This document shows, in pieces, positions 36,566 through 46,014 of a stretch of 64,000 bases of DNA. Location: the NCBI GenBank assembly GCA_903833215.1, contig CAILEM010000153.1, forward strand, positions 186,001-250,000. Reading direction: 5' to 3'. Source of the DNA: an uncultured Armatimonadota bacterium (lineage in GTDB: Bacteria; Armatimonadota; Fimbriimonadia; Fimbriimonadales; Fimbriimonadaceae). Position 1 is the stretch's first letter; every line of letters begins with the position of its first letter. Below the pieces are notes generated by a model. It did not search any database. It was not told the DNA's origin and was given only the letters and a program-made list of their open reading frames with translations. The translations under genes and the position numbers were made by a program.

Positions 36566-37999
36566 ATGATGGGATCACCACAAATTATTCAGGGCGGTAT
36601 GGGTGTGGCCGTATCCTCCTGGAGACTAGCCCGCGCTGTTTCTCAGTGCGGTCAGCTCGGAGTCGTCAGTGGAACAGGCCTTGACGCGGTTCTTGCCCGC
36701 CGCCTCCAGGTCGGAGATCCAGACGGACAGATGCGAGTCGCTCTGGATGCCTTCCCAATTCCAGAGATGGCCCAAAGGATCCTGAATCGCTACTTCGTGC
36801 CCGACGGGAAGAAGAGCAACAAGCCTTTTAAGAGCAAACCGATTGCGGTTCAGAACTCGTCCAAGTTCCTTTTGGAACTCACCGTCGTCGCTAATTTTGT
36901 TGAGGTCTTTCTTGCCAAAAAGGGCCACAACGGGTTGGTGGGAATCAACCTGCTTGAAAAAATCCAGATGCCCACACTGCCTTCGCTCTACGGCGCGATG
37001 TTGGCTGGCGTAGACTATGTGTTGATGGGAGCCGGAATTCCCAGAGCAATCCCGGCAATGCTGGACAAGCTGTCGCAGCTTCAACCCACCCAGCTAAAGC
37101 TGGACGTCCAAGGTGCGCAACCGGGCGAAGAATTCATGGTCGACTTCGACCCAGCTCATTTCACACCTGAGGGTGTAACAAGTCTTCCACGTCCCAAGTT
37201 TTTGGCGATCATTGCTTCCTCCACTCTTGCCATCACACTGGCGAGAAAGAGCACGGGCAAAGTGGACGGATTCGTCGTCGAAGGCTGGACGGCAGGCGGA
37301 CACAACGCCCCACCTCGCGGTGCGATGCAACTGGATGAGAATGGGGAACCCATTTATGGGCCACGAGACGTTCCAGATCTTGCCGAAATCGCAAAACTTG
37401 AGCTACCTTTCTGGCTCGCAGGTTCCTATGCAGACCCAGCGAAGCTCCAAGAAGCCCTCTCGATGGGTGCTGCTGGCATTCAGGTAGGAACCGCATTTGC
37501 CTTCTGTGAAGAGTCAGGCATCGATCCAGACGTTCGGACCCGGGCCATCGAAAAATGCCTCAGGGGCGAAGGTAGTGTTCACACGGATCCTCTCGCATCA
37601 CCAACCGGCTTCCCTTTCAAGGTCTTTAATCTCGAAGGCAGTCTTTCGGATGACCAAGCTTACGAAGGGCGAACGCGGATTTGTGACCTCGGCTACCTAC
37701 GACAGGTCTACCGAAAAGACGATGGCACTGTCGGCTACCGCTGCCCTGCCGAACCTATTGAGGACTTTGTTGAGAAGGGTGGGAAGGAAGAGGAAACCGT
37801 TGGACGCAAGTGTGTCTGCAACGGACTATTTGCAACGATAGGTCTGCCCCAAATTAGGAAGGACGGACAAATTGAACCCACTCTCATCACGGCGGGCGAT
37901 GATGTCGCGAACCTGATCAAGTTTGTTCGCCCCGGTTCCACGAGCTACCACGCATCTGACGTGGTTGCTTTCCTCCTCGGAGAAAAGAGCAAAGGTTAG
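36566..37999 (+). CDS. Nitronate monooxygenase / 2-nitropropane dioxygenase-like flavoenzyme
   Basis: The 477-residue protein is an FMN TIM-barrel of the nitronate-monooxygenase superfamily. IIQGGMGVAVS at the N-terminus is the flavin-binding strand, and the EGWTAGGHNAPPRG segment has the catalytic-type His near 245. SMGAAGIQVGTAFAFCEES binds the phosphate. It is longer than standard NMO enzymes; the C-terminal ~100 residues contain cysteines (CNGL, CDLGY, CPAEP) and may fold separately. PfaD-like enoyl reductases are a related alternative. The gene is isolated. Confidence 0.8.
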   Translation: MMGSPQIIQGGMGVAVSSWRLARAVSQCGQLGVVSGTGLDAVLARRLQVGDPDGQMRVALDAFPIPEMAQRILNRYFVPDGKKSNKPFKSKPIAVQNSSKFLLELTVVANFVEVFLAKKGHNGLVGINLLEKIQMPTLPSLYGAMLAGVDYVLMGAGIPRAIPAMLDKLSQLQPTQLKLDVQGAQPGEEFMVDFDPAHFTPEGVTSLPRPKFLAIIASSTLAITLARKSTGKVDGFVVEGWTAGGHNAPPRGAMQLDENGEPIYGPRDVPDLAEIAKLELPFWLAGSYADPAKLQEALSMGAAGIQVGTAFAFCEESGIDPDVRTRAIEKCLRGEGSVHTDPLASPTGFPFKVFNLEGSLSDDQAYEGRTRICDLGYLRQVYRKDDGTVGYRCPAEPIEDFVEKGGKEEETVGRKCVCNGLFATIGLPQIRKDGQIEPTLITAGDDVANLIKFVRPGSTSYHASDVVAFLLGEKSKG

Positions 38000-38020
38000 A
38001 TCCTACGTCGCCGAATAAGC

Positions 38021-38068
38021 AAAGAAGCCGGGAGCTTGGACTTGGTCCAGGCTCCCGGCTTCTTTGTT
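38021..38068. terminator. Bidirectional terminator
   Basis: AAAGAAGCCGGGAGC (38021-38035) pairs perfectly with GCTCCCGGCTTCTTT (38051-38065). An inner TGGAC/GTCCA stem extends it. It separates the convergent NMO-like and hsp20 genes. Confidence 0.88.
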
Positions 38069-38072
38069 CTTC

Positions 38073-38495
38073 CTAATTTGTCGTTCGCCCAGAAATTCGC
38101 TTCTTGGGCATATGAACTTTCAGGACCCCGCGTTTGTACTTTGCCGTCGCGTTAGAGACATCAACCTTATCGTTCAACGGAATACGACACATGAAATCTC
38201 CAAATCGACGTTGCATCTGAATATATTCCTCGGCATCCTCAGAGTCGTGATCGAAATCACGGCATCCGCCAATGCACAAAACATCGTCGTGCCACGAGAA
38301 TTGAAGCGCATCTTCATCAACTCCGGGGAGGTCAATATAAGCAACGTATTCGCGCGGCGTATCCTTCAGATCGATGGGAGGGTGATAGCAACCGCCTTGG
38401 ACGTCGTCGCCGTCCTGAAACTGGACGGGTTGTGTGACGGCCTTTCGGATCACGTCTTCGATTGATGCTGTAGGGTCTGTACTCAATGTGGTCAT
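38073..38495 (-). CDS. Hsp20/alpha-crystallin small heat-shock protein
   Basis: The 140-residue protein has an alpha-crystallin domain (residues ~40-135): EYVAYIDLPGVDEDALQFSW at the start, FGDFMCRIPLND in the middle, and KYKRGVLKVHMPK at the end, matching the A-x-x-x-n-G-v-L motif. It is an ATP-independent chaperone holding unfolded proteins. It is divergent from a LuxR/PAS regulator and heads a cluster of stress genes. The TTCCTGGAGATG context puts GGAG very close to the ATG. Confidence 0.9.
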   Translation of the reverse strand: MTTLSTDPTASIEDVIRKAVTQPVQFQDGDDVQGGCYHPPIDLKDTPREYVAYIDLPGVDEDALQFSWHDDVLCIGGCRDFDHDSEDAEEYIQMQRRFGDFMCRIPLNDKVDVSNATAKYKRGVLKVHMPKKRISGRTTN

Positions 38496-38576
38496 CTCCA
38501 GGAAATGCCTGCGAGTTTCAATTCTTCGCCATCCTGATCGAAGTCACAAGTCGTCAAAGATGAGTCAGGATTCCTT

Positions 38577-38611
38577 TGTCATGGTTTCTACTGACACGTA
38601 CCTTGTATCAT
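38577..38611 (+). promoter_or_regulatory. Candidate operator and -10 box of the LuxR/PAS gene
   Basis: TGTCA-N10-TGACA (38577-38596) is an inverted repeat where a -35 region would sit. TATCAT (38606-38611) lies seven bases before the ATG at 38619, suggesting a leaderless transcript. The element may also act on the divergent hsp20 gene. Confidence 0.4.
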
Positions 38612-38618
38612 AGGGCTA

Positions 38619-39299
38619 ATGGATCAACGCCCACCGATCATGGCTGAGACTTTATCGGACCGTGAACGCCAATTGGTCGTCCTCGCTTCAAAAGGTTTGA
38701 CGGATACCGCCATCGCCCATAAACTGGGAATCAGCCTTGCAACCGTCGGTACCTACTGGGGGCGTGTACGCATAAAGTTTGGACCCCTCAACCGTACGGA
38801 GTTGGTCGCAGTTTTTCTCCAAGAGCAAGCCGCCACAGTTGTTGAAGGCCTTAGGGCAGAAAACAAAGTCCTCCTAGAAACTCTTGACGAGAAGTCGAAG
38901 ACCGAGTCGATGCTAAAGACAAGCCTTGAGCTTTTTCGCGGGCTAGTCGAAACGGCTCCCGATGCGATCTTACTTGTCAATGAAACCGGACTTATTCAAC
39001 TTGCCAACCAGCAGTCTGAAGAGATGTTCGGCTATGGTAGCGGAGAGATGTTGGGACTCCAAGTTGACATGCTCGTTCCAATCAGGTTCCGGCCCAATCA
39101 CCCCGAGAACAGGGATGCGTATCACATAAATCCCGTCAAGCGACGCATGGGTGAGCACATGGCCACCTACGCCGTCAGGAAGGATGGTTCTGAGTTCCCA
39201 ATGGCAACCGCCTTAAGCGCTACCGAAACGCACAACGGTTTGCTCGTCACCTGTATCGTTAGGGACTTGACTGACACCCTCGACCTATTCGCAAAGTAG
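38619..39299 (+). CDS. LuxR-type HTH plus PAS sensor regulator
   Basis: The 226-residue protein has a LuxR-type helix-turn-helix at its N-terminus (residues ~12-70, LSDRERQLVVLASKGLTDTA). A short coiled-coil (~75-105) follows, then a C-terminal PAS domain (~107-220, with GLIQLANQQSEEMFGY). The order is reversed from usual LuxR regulators. The PAS domain may sense redox state or a small ligand. It likely controls the flanking stress and phosphoketolase genes; this is inferred from position. An ATG at 38640 is an alternative start. Confidence 0.8.
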   Translation: MDQRPPIMAETLSDRERQLVVLASKGLTDTAIAHKLGISLATVGTYWGRVRIKFGPLNRTELVAVFLQEQAATVVEGLRAENKVLLETLDEKSKTESMLKTSLELFRGLVETAPDAILLVNETGLIQLANQQSEEMFGYGSGEMLGLQVDMLVPIRFRPNHPENRDAYHINPVKRRMGEHMATYAVRKDGSEFPMATALSATETHNGLLVTCIVRDLTDTLDLFAK

Positions 39300-39427
39300 T
39301 CCGCTTCGCAAAAAGATCAGAACTTCTGATTCCATGGCGTTAAGATTTTACGACGCTCGCCGACAATCTTCGCATAGGCCATTTTCAGGCAGAGAATTAC
39401 TTGCTCTTGTGCTAGTAACTCACCGAG

Positions 39428-39988
39428 ATGGACCTGCGGACGATCATGGAATCTTATTCTCACCACAATCAGTTTGTAGCCGAGTTTCGTTTTCGAGGCG
39501 CAGCCGAGGAAGCCATTCGAGAACTTGGGGAAGCCAAATTCAACCTAAGGCAGTTCTCAATAGTTGCTCGCAAGGGAAATCCGTTACTCCTGGATGAGAT
39601 GCACGATCGACCTACCAAGGTAGCGTCAGGTTGGCGAGACCTTCAATCTCTTTGTTCAACTCTTTCAGGAATTCTGCTGGCACCCACCGATGTCTACATT
39701 GGGGGAGTCGGAAGCGTTTTTGTGGCGGGCCGAGCGGTAACAAGTATCGACCAAGCAATCGCAAATGCGTCGAATGATGGTGGCCACGACACACTCCGCC
39801 GGATGTTCCTTCGGATGGGCATCTCCAACGAAAGAGCCAAGTTCTACGCGACATCCGTAGAAGACGGAAACTTTGTCCTGGTATTCGCTGGAAACGATCG
39901 TGAACTGAACCAAGCCAGATCGTTGGTGTCGCCGTTCAGCACAACCTATCTCGAATATAGCGAACACAATCTTCCGATTGCGGTCTAA
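39428..39988 (+). CDS. General-stress (YflT/17M-like) domain protein
   Basis: The 186-residue soluble protein begins with a ferredoxin-like unit: FRFRGAAEEAIRELGEAKFNLRQ resembles the general-stress 17M domain. A glycine-rich turn (YIGGVGSVFVAG) is in the middle and GISNERAKFYATSVEDGNF near the end, also as in that family. Function is unknown; family members are induced by heat or other stress. It lies between a PAS regulator and the phosphoketolase gene. Confidence 0.6.
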   Translation: MDLRTIMESYSHHNQFVAEFRFRGAAEEAIRELGEAKFNLRQFSIVARKGNPLLLDEMHDRPTKVASGWRDLQSLCSTLSGILLAPTDVYIGGVGSVFVAGRAVTSIDQAIANASNDGGHDTLRRMFLRMGISNERAKFYATSVEDGNFVLVFAGNDRELNQARSLVSPFSTTYLEYSEHNLPIAV

Positions 39989-40060
39989 TTTCTCGGTACC
40001 GACTTTGCTCAATAGCTCACTGTTGGGCAGATATGCCGGTACTCCCACGAGAAATTTGAG

Positions 40061-42445
40061 ATGCGAAACGTTTGCGATACCGTATCCTCGTCTTCTTCCA
40101 TCGACAATCAAGAACTGCTCAGAATTGATGCCTACTGGAGGGCAGCAAACTATCTGTCCGTCGGTCAGATCTATCTTCTGAACAACCCTCTCCTTACGGA
40201 GCCCCTACAACATTCCGACATCAAACCTCGCCTACTGGGGCATTGGGGAACAACACCGGGGCTGAACTTTATCTACGCCCACATGAATCGGGCGATCAAA
40301 CTTTACGACCTTGACGCCATCTTCGTATGTGGTCCTGGTCACGGTGGACCTGGAGTGGTTGCGAACGCCTACCTTGAAGGTACTTACAGCGAGGTCTATC
40401 CTGCGATCTCAAAGGACACTGAAGGGATCCGGCGCCTGTTCAAACAGTTTTCTTTCCCTGGTGGCATTCCCAGCCATGTCGCGCCTGAAACACCTGGATC
40501 CATCCATGAAGGTGGAGAACTTGGTTATGCCCTCTCACATGCATTCGGGGCCGCGTTCGATAATCCTGATCTGTTCGTTTGCTGTGTCGTTGGCGACGGC
40601 GAGGCAGAAACGGGCCCGCTTTCGACTGGATGGCACGGGATCAAATTCCTGAATCCCGCAACGGACGGCGTTGTCCTTCCAATCCTGCACCTGAACGGCT
40701 ACAAAATCGCCAACCCAACCATCTTTGGAAGGATGTCTGACAGCGATCTGGCCGCCTTCTTTACAGGGCTGGGATATGAACCAGTATTTGTTGAAGGGAG
40801 CGATCCGATCCCGACTCACGATCTCATGGCGAAATCTATGGACGCTGTCGTTGCGAAGATCGATGAGATTCAACAAGCTGCAAGAGGAGGTCAGTCACCC
40901 GATTGCCCCCGATGGCCAATGATCATCCTTCGCACGCCGAAGGGATGGACAGGCCCCAAGGTGGTCGACGGCTTGCCAAGTGAAGGCACCTGGCGATCCC
41001 ACCAAGTACCCATCGCACATATGGAGAAGCCAGGGCACCTTGAGCTTCTCGAGCAATGGCTAAAGAGTTATCGACACGAAGACTTGTTCGACGCCACAGG
41101 AACGCTAATACCTGAGCTAGCCGAACTTCCCCCGAAGGGCCTCCGGCGCATGAGTGCCAACCCCCACAGCAACGGCGGGTTACTGCGCAAAGACCTCGTA
41201 CTGCCTGATTTTCGAGACTATGCGGTCAAGATCTCAAGCCCTGGCAAGATTCAGGCCGAGTCGACCCGTGCAGTGGGTTACCTTCTCCGCGATGTCGTAA
41301 AGCTGAACATCGAGGAGCGAAATTTCCGCGTATTCGGCCCCGACGAAACCGCGTCAAATCGACTGGATGCCTTGTTCGAAGTCACGAATCGCGTTTGGAT
41401 GGAAACGATTATCGAAGGCGATACTAGCCTTGCCCAAGACGGGCGAGTGATGGAGGTGCTCAGCGAGCACAACTGCCAAGGCTGGCTGGAGGGGTATCTC
41501 CTCACTGGAAGGCACGGGTTCTTCTCTTGCTACGAGGCGTTCATCCACATAATCGACTCGATGTTCAACCAGCACGCGAAGTGGCTGAAGGTCACACGAC
41601 ACATTCCGTGGAGGAAGCCGATCTCGTCGCTCACCTATCTCCTGACTTCCCACGTGTGGCGCCAGGATCACAACGGGTTTTCCCACCAAGACCCAGGGTT
41701 CATCGACCACGTGGTTAACAAGAAAGCCGAAATCGTGCGTGTTTACCTTCCTCCCGATGCGAACACGCTGCTATCGGTCACTGACCACTGCCTTCGCAGT
41801 AAGAACTATATCAATGTCATCGTAGCCGGTAAGCAACCGCAGCTTCAGTTCCTAGAAATGGACGCAGCCGTGAGGCATTGCCAGGCAGGCATCGGAATCT
41901 GGGAATGGGCCAGTAACGACCAAGGAGGCGATCCTGACGTCGTAATGGCATGTGCTGGCGATGTGCCGACGCTGGAAACACTGGCGGCTGTCGCAATTCT
42001 GCGAGAACATTGCCCGAATCTCAAGGTCAGGGTCATCAACATCGTCGATCTGATGGCGCTTGAACCACCTAAAGAGCATCCGCATGGTCTCGGCGACGCC
42101 GAATTCGACTCGCTGTTCACCACCGACAAACCGGTTGTGCTGTGTTATCACGGCTATCCGTGGCTCATTCATCGACTCACATATCGCCGTACCAACCACG
42201 GGAATATCCACGTTCGGGGATACAAAGAAGAGGGCACGACAACTACGCCGTTTGACATGTGTGTGATGAACGAGATCGACCGATTCCACTTGGTGGGTGA
42301 CGTCATCGATCGAGTCCCATCTCTGGGTTACCACGCAGCGTATACGAAGCAGTGGGTTCGAGATCAATTGATGGATCACAAGGCTTATATTCGCGAGCAT
42401 GGCGACGACAAGCCTGAAATTCGAGACTGGGTCTGGCCCTATTGA
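40061..42445 (+). CDS. xfp: Phosphoketolase
   Basis: The 794-residue protein is a full-length phosphoketolase. [11 protein letters not shown] near residue 90 and [10 protein letters not shown] near 185 are the thiamine-diphosphate and substrate motifs. It splits xylulose-5-P (and often fructose-6-P) with phosphate into acetyl-P plus glyceraldehyde-3-P (or erythrose-4-P). The acetate kinase gene starts four bases after its stop, so the two form an operon. The ATG at 40061 has a weak GAG site. Confidence 0.95.
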   Translation: MRNVCDTVSSSSSIDNQELLRIDAYWRAANYLSVGQIYLLNNPLLTEPLQHSDIKPRLLGHWGTTPGLNFIYAHMNRAIKLYDLDAIFVCGPGHGGPGVVANAYLEGTYSEVYPAISKDTEGIRRLFKQFSFPGGIPSHVAPETPGSIHEGGELGYALSHAFGAAFDNPDLFVCCVVGDGEAETGPLSTGWHGIKFLNPATDGVVLPILHLNGYKIANPTIFGRMSDSDLAAFFTGLGYEPVFVEGSDPIPTHDLMAKSMDAVVAKIDEIQQAARGGQSPDCPRWPMIILRTPKGWTGPKVVDGLPSEGTWRSHQVPIAHMEKPGHLELLEQWLKSYRHEDLFDATGTLIPELAELPPKGLRRMSANPHSNGGLLRKDLVLPDFRDYAVKISSPGKIQAESTRAVGYLLRDVVKLNIEERNFRVFGPDETASNRLDALFEVTNRVWMETIIEGDTSLAQDGRVMEVLSEHNCQGWLEGYLLTGRHGFFSCYEAFIHIIDSMFNQHAKWLKVTRHIPWRKPISSLTYLLTSHVWRQDHNGFSHQDPGFIDHVVNKKAEIVRVYLPPDANTLLSVTDHCLRSKNYINVIVAGKQPQLQFLEMDAAVRHCQAGIGIWEWASNDQGGDPDVVMACAGDVPTLETLAAVAILREHCPNLKVRVINIVDLMALEPPKEHPHGLGDAEFDSLFTTDKPVVLCYHGYPWLIHRLTYRRTNHGNIHVRGYKEEGTTTTPFDMCVMNEIDRFHLVGDVIDRVPSLGYHAAYTKQWVRDQLMDHKAYIREHGDDKPEIRDWVWPY

Positions 42446-42449
42446 GACG

Positions 42450-43631
42450 ATGAATATCCTCAGCCTAAACCCAGGTAGCTCAAGTCTGAAGTTTGGGCTC
42501 TTCAGCCTGGATGATACGGGAAATCCGACTCCGCTCATCCGGGGCTCACTTGAACAACTCGGTTCGCCGAGTGCAAATCTCACAACGACGGATGGCACCG
42601 GCAAAGCGTCTAGCTCAGACGTCGGACCTGTAAAGCTCTCCGAGGCGGTAAAACACGCCGTTGACGAATGCCGTCAGCACGGCACCATATCCGCCGTCGG
42701 ATGTCGCGTCGTCCACGGGGGAAATGCTTTTTCACATCCAACCGTGGTTGATCAAGCGACACTTGCGACCATAAAGTCGCTGGCCCCACTGCATAACGCC
42801 CGCGATGTCGAATCCATCGAAGCTGCGAGAAAGGTGCTCGGCGAGATTTCTATCGTGGCGGTGTTCGATACCGCGTTTCACCAGACACTTCCCAAGATTG
42901 CATCGACCTATGCCCTGCCGCGTGAATTGATTGAGAGCCACCACCTTCGGCGTTTTGGCTTCCATGGAATCTCCTACCAATACGTGTCGGAGAGGCTACG
43001 ATCGATCAACGGGCACAACTTCGAAAAGCTCGTTATTTGCCATCTCGGAAACGGCGCCAGCGTCTGCGCGGTCCGCAACGGTCAGAGTATCGACACCAGC
43101 ATGGGCATGACCCCTCTTGAAGGTCTGGTGATGGGGACGCGCTCTGGGGATGTCGATCCCGGATTGATTCTGTATTTGGAGCGAGAAGCGCATATCCATA
43201 TGCGCGAACTCGACAAGATGCTCAACTCCGCGAGTGGACTGCTAGGCCTGTCGGGACTCAGCGGTGACGTGAGAGAATTGGAGCAGGCAGCGAAAGATGG
43301 AAATCGAGACGCAAAACTTGCGATTGATGTCTTTGTTTATCGCGTCGCCAAATACATCGGAGCGTACGCTGTCGCACTGCAGGGCCTTTCCGCAATCGCC
43401 TTCAGTGGCGGCATCGGGGAGCACTCGGCAACCATCCGCCAACGTGTGTGTGACATGCTTCGATTTCTTGGCGTCGCTGTTTCTCAAGATTACAGGGGCT
43501 CTCAGCCTATTCCGGGAGTAACTCGAATGGACCAATATGGGCCGGTTACGGTCTGGGTCGTCAAGACCGATGAGGAGGCACAGATCGCTAAGGAAACAAG
43601 AAGCGCAATCCTCGGTTCTGCACTTCAATGA
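42450..43631 (+). CDS. ackA: Acetate kinase
   Basis: The 393-residue protein has NPGSSSLKFGLF at the N-terminus, FDTAFHQTLP near 145, FGFHGISYQYVS near 175, and HLGNGASVCAV near 205, all standard for acetate kinase. It turns acetyl-P and ADP into acetate and ATP. With phosphoketolase it yields ATP without oxygen. The ATG at 42450 is chosen because it starts the conserved MNILSLNPGSS; an upstream frame overlaps the phosphoketolase gene. Confidence 0.95.
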   Translation: MNILSLNPGSSSLKFGLFSLDDTGNPTPLIRGSLEQLGSPSANLTTTDGTGKASSSDVGPVKLSEAVKHAVDECRQHGTISAVGCRVVHGGNAFSHPTVVDQATLATIKSLAPLHNARDVESIEAARKVLGEISIVAVFDTAFHQTLPKIASTYALPRELIESHHLRRFGFHGISYQYVSERLRSINGHNFEKLVICHLGNGASVCAVRNGQSIDTSMGMTPLEGLVMGTRSGDVDPGLILYLEREAHIHMRELDKMLNSASGLLGLSGLSGDVRELEQAAKDGNRDAKLAIDVFVYRVAKYIGAYAVALQGLSAIAFSGGIGEHSATIRQRVCDMLRFLGVAVSQDYRGSQPIPGVTRMDQYGPVTVWVVKTDEEAQIAKETRSAILGSALQ

Positions 43632-43723
43632 ACCTGTCCTATAAAAGTCTGACTCGGAACAAACGACTGCGTAAACGGCTCTTTTAGGTCTAGTCTAAAA
43701 ACAAATATCCAGGAGAATTCGCT

Positions 43724-44617
43724 ATGAAATGCGTCGTAGGCGTTGATTTAGAAAGGCGGTCCGGCACCGCCATTGATCTGCTGGGTCGACTTCAATTTTC
43801 GCTGGACGAGACACTGCTCGTCCACGTCACTGAGCCAGCTCAACTCACGATGCCGTACAGCGCGTATGGCATGTTTGCCGAAACCGATCAGATCTATGAC
43901 ATGCTCCGAAAGTCGGGAGAGAATGTTCTGGCTGAGGCAAATGTCGAGGCCGTGAAGCAGAATCTCAATCCCAAGACCGAGATGTGCGAAGGCTTCCCGA
44001 CAGCAACCCTATGCGAACGTGCCGATCAGATAGGCGCAAGCTTGATTGCGGTCTCGTCAACAGTTCGAGGAACCATTAGTGCCGTCTTTGGCGGAAGTGT
44101 TGCCCGAGGACTCACCATTGCTGCCCACCAATCGGTCCTCGTCGCTCGTGAAGATGCTTTGACCGATGAACCGATCCGAGCTGTGTTTGCAACGGATCAG
44201 TCGCCGTACTGTGGCGAATGCGTCAAAGAGATCGTGAAATTTGCACCCAAGGGGATATCCCACTTGACCTTGCTCACTGTTCACGAGCGTGCAAAGCACG
44301 AGCATCACCTTTCGCTAATTCGTCACAACGACGCCCATCGCGTGATGGAAGAAGCCCACCAGAACCTCACAGATCGAGGCAACGACATCGCGAAGTGGCT
44401 CAGCGAATCCGGCATCCCGACTAACTCTATAGTGGAATCGGGGCATGTCGATGAGATGATTCACAAAACGATGAAAGAAACCAAAGCCAACCTTCTCATC
44501 GTTGGCTCCCAGGGCCATGGCTTCCTCGATCGAGTCATGGTTGGCAGTGTCTCGCTCCACCAAGTCATTAGCGAACGTTATCCCGTGCTACTTCTTAGGA
44601 TTCCCAAGGCTCACTAA
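43724..44617 (+). CDS. Tandem universal stress protein
   Basis: The 297-residue protein has two UspA domains, residues ~1-145 and ~150-295. The second has an ATP-type GSQGHGFLDRVMVGSVS motif (G-2x-G-9x-G-S/T). The first is less conserved but has STVRGTISAVFGGSVARG. USPs bind ATP or act in stress tolerance. The ATG has an AGGAGA site. It follows the phosphoketolase operon by 92 bases and completes the stress cluster. Confidence 0.88.
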   Translation: MKCVVGVDLERRSGTAIDLLGRLQFSLDETLLVHVTEPAQLTMPYSAYGMFAETDQIYDMLRKSGENVLAEANVEAVKQNLNPKTEMCEGFPTATLCERADQIGASLIAVSSTVRGTISAVFGGSVARGLTIAAHQSVLVAREDALTDEPIRAVFATDQSPYCGECVKEIVKFAPKGISHLTLLTVHERAKHEHHLSLIRHNDAHRVMEEAHQNLTDRGNDIAKWLSESGIPTNSIVESGHVDEMIHKTMKETKANLLIVGSQGHGFLDRVMVGSVSLHQVISERYPVLLLRIPKAH

Positions 44618-44753
44618 TCTTCATTTCAACATGCGCTCACGTCTCCGCTGTGCCGTATTCTCAGCCGATGGCTCGCCAAGGAGAGGTCTTTCATTTCTGA
44701 CTCTCGCTCCCGATTACTCGGGGCTGGAGGCAATTGCCTCATTGACTAGGCAG

Positions 44754-45371
44754 TCACCTGATCTGCATCAGTTGACTGTCGAGGTCCTTCCACGCTTTGC
44801 GGAGTTCCGCTGTCCGACGCTTCACACGAGTGCGATCGGAGTTACTTGATATCCCAATCTTTCGGATCGAAGATGCGATCTGTGACACTAATCCCAATCG
44901 ATCGTTCGCCTCAAATAGATCGATGAGTGCAGGAAGTGCAGCAGGGTTGCCAATCTGCCCAAGTGCACAGATAGCATTGCCACGGGCGATGGATTTTGAC
45001 TTCGCTAGGGCAATCAAGCCAGGCACAGCCGGTTGAAATCGACGGCCCCCGAGTTCGTACGCGGCCATACCCGTAACTTCAGAGTCGGAGTCATTGAGCG
45101 CTGACAGAACCGCATCCAGGGCTACTTTTGTTTTTACTCCCTCAGAAAGCCCGACGACAGCGTAGAAACGTGTTCGAACGTCCTTCGACTTCATTTCTAC
45201 AAGTAAGCCAGACATATTTGCCACTCCTGCCGAGAGCAGCTTCTTCATTGCCAGCTCGTGTGACTTACCACCCTCTCCTTCGGTAGCGGCAGCTTCCTTC
45301 GCTAGACCCACATGCTGGCCCAACAAGATTGGCAACAAGGCGATTACCACAGATATTGAATTGCGACACAT
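44754..45371 (-). CDS. Secreted HEAT-repeat protein
   Basis: The 205-residue protein has a signal peptide (residues ~1-24) followed by short HEAT repeats (for example ALNDSDSEVTGMAAYELG and GNAICALGQIGNPAALPAL). A basic C-terminal tail ends the protein. It is probably a periplasmic scaffold or binding protein. The partner is unknown. It is convergent with the universal stress protein gene. Confidence 0.75.
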   Translation of the reverse strand: MCRNSISVVIALLPILLGQHVGLAKEAAATEGEGGKSHELAMKKLLSAGVANMSGLLVEMKSKDVRTRFYAVVGLSEGVKTKVALDAVLSALNDSDSEVTGMAAYELGGRRFQPAVPGLIALAKSKSIARGNAICALGQIGNPAALPALIDLFEANDRLGLVSQIASSIRKIGISSNSDRTRVKRRTAELRKAWKDLDSQLMQIR

Positions 45372-45439
45372 GAATCCACCCTAGATCGGAAACGAATCAC
45401 TTCGAAATTACCTGAGCCTGCAAGAACACTGAGGCGCAT

Positions 45440-46012
45440 ATGCTTGCAGAAAAGGAAGCCTGCAAACCCGTTTGGTATAACCACCAAATGGGTGGCTTGG
45501 AGATTGAGATTCAGCGACTCATAACTCTTGACGGTATCGGAACGTTGGCCGAAATTGCCCGAGCCGAGGGATTTCGCATGGTCGATCGGCTACGCCGTGA
45601 GTGGGCAGACGGCACTCAGTGCTTTAACCAGCCGGGTGAGCAGTTGTTTGGTGCCTATGTCTCCGGACAACTGGTGGGGATCGGCGGCGTGAACCGGCAG
45701 GACGCCACCACCGGTCGGGTCCGCAGGGTGTACGTCCTACCCGATTTCCGGCGACGCGGAGTCGCTACCGTCCTACTGCAGAAAGTCATTGAGTTGAGTC
45801 GAGGACACTTCTCCCTGTTGGTCCTTCACACCGATAACCCCGATGCATCTTTCTTTTACGAAGCGAGCGGATTTGCTCGTCTTGTCGGCGAGCAACCGAC
45901 GGCTATCACACACCGCATGAGTCTAGAGGAAGCGCGCTCCGACAACCAATTTCGAGTTATTTCCACCCGAGTAGGGTCCTTCGTCCAAAGTCATGAGGCA
46001 GATGAACCCTAA
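45440..46012 (+). CDS. GNAT-family acetyltransferase
   Basis: The 190-residue protein has a GNAT fold with RVRRVYVLPDFRRRGVATVL (acetyl-CoA-binding loop) near residue 95. HTDNPDASFFYEASGF follows as the C-terminal motif. Substrate is unknown. The ATG at 45440 has a GAGG site; MGGLEIE at 45488 is an alternative. Its stop is two bases before a possible downstream gene. Confidence 0.8.
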   Translation: MLAEKEACKPVWYNHQMGGLEIEIQRLITLDGIGTLAEIARAEGFRMVDRLRREWADGTQCFNQPGEQLFGAYVSGQLVGIGGVNRQDATTGRVRRVYVLPDFRRRGVATVLLQKVIELSRGHFSLLVLHTDNPDASFFYEASGFARLVGEQPTAITHRMSLEEARSDNQFRVISTRVGSFVQSHEADEP

Positions 46013-46014
46013 CG

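Noticed and set aside
44502-44849. Plus-strand frame of 115 codons between USP and HEAT genes
   Set aside because: It overlaps both flanking genes in other frames and has no start signal or domain; only a GAGGCAATTGCCTC palindrome at 44727-44740 is notable.
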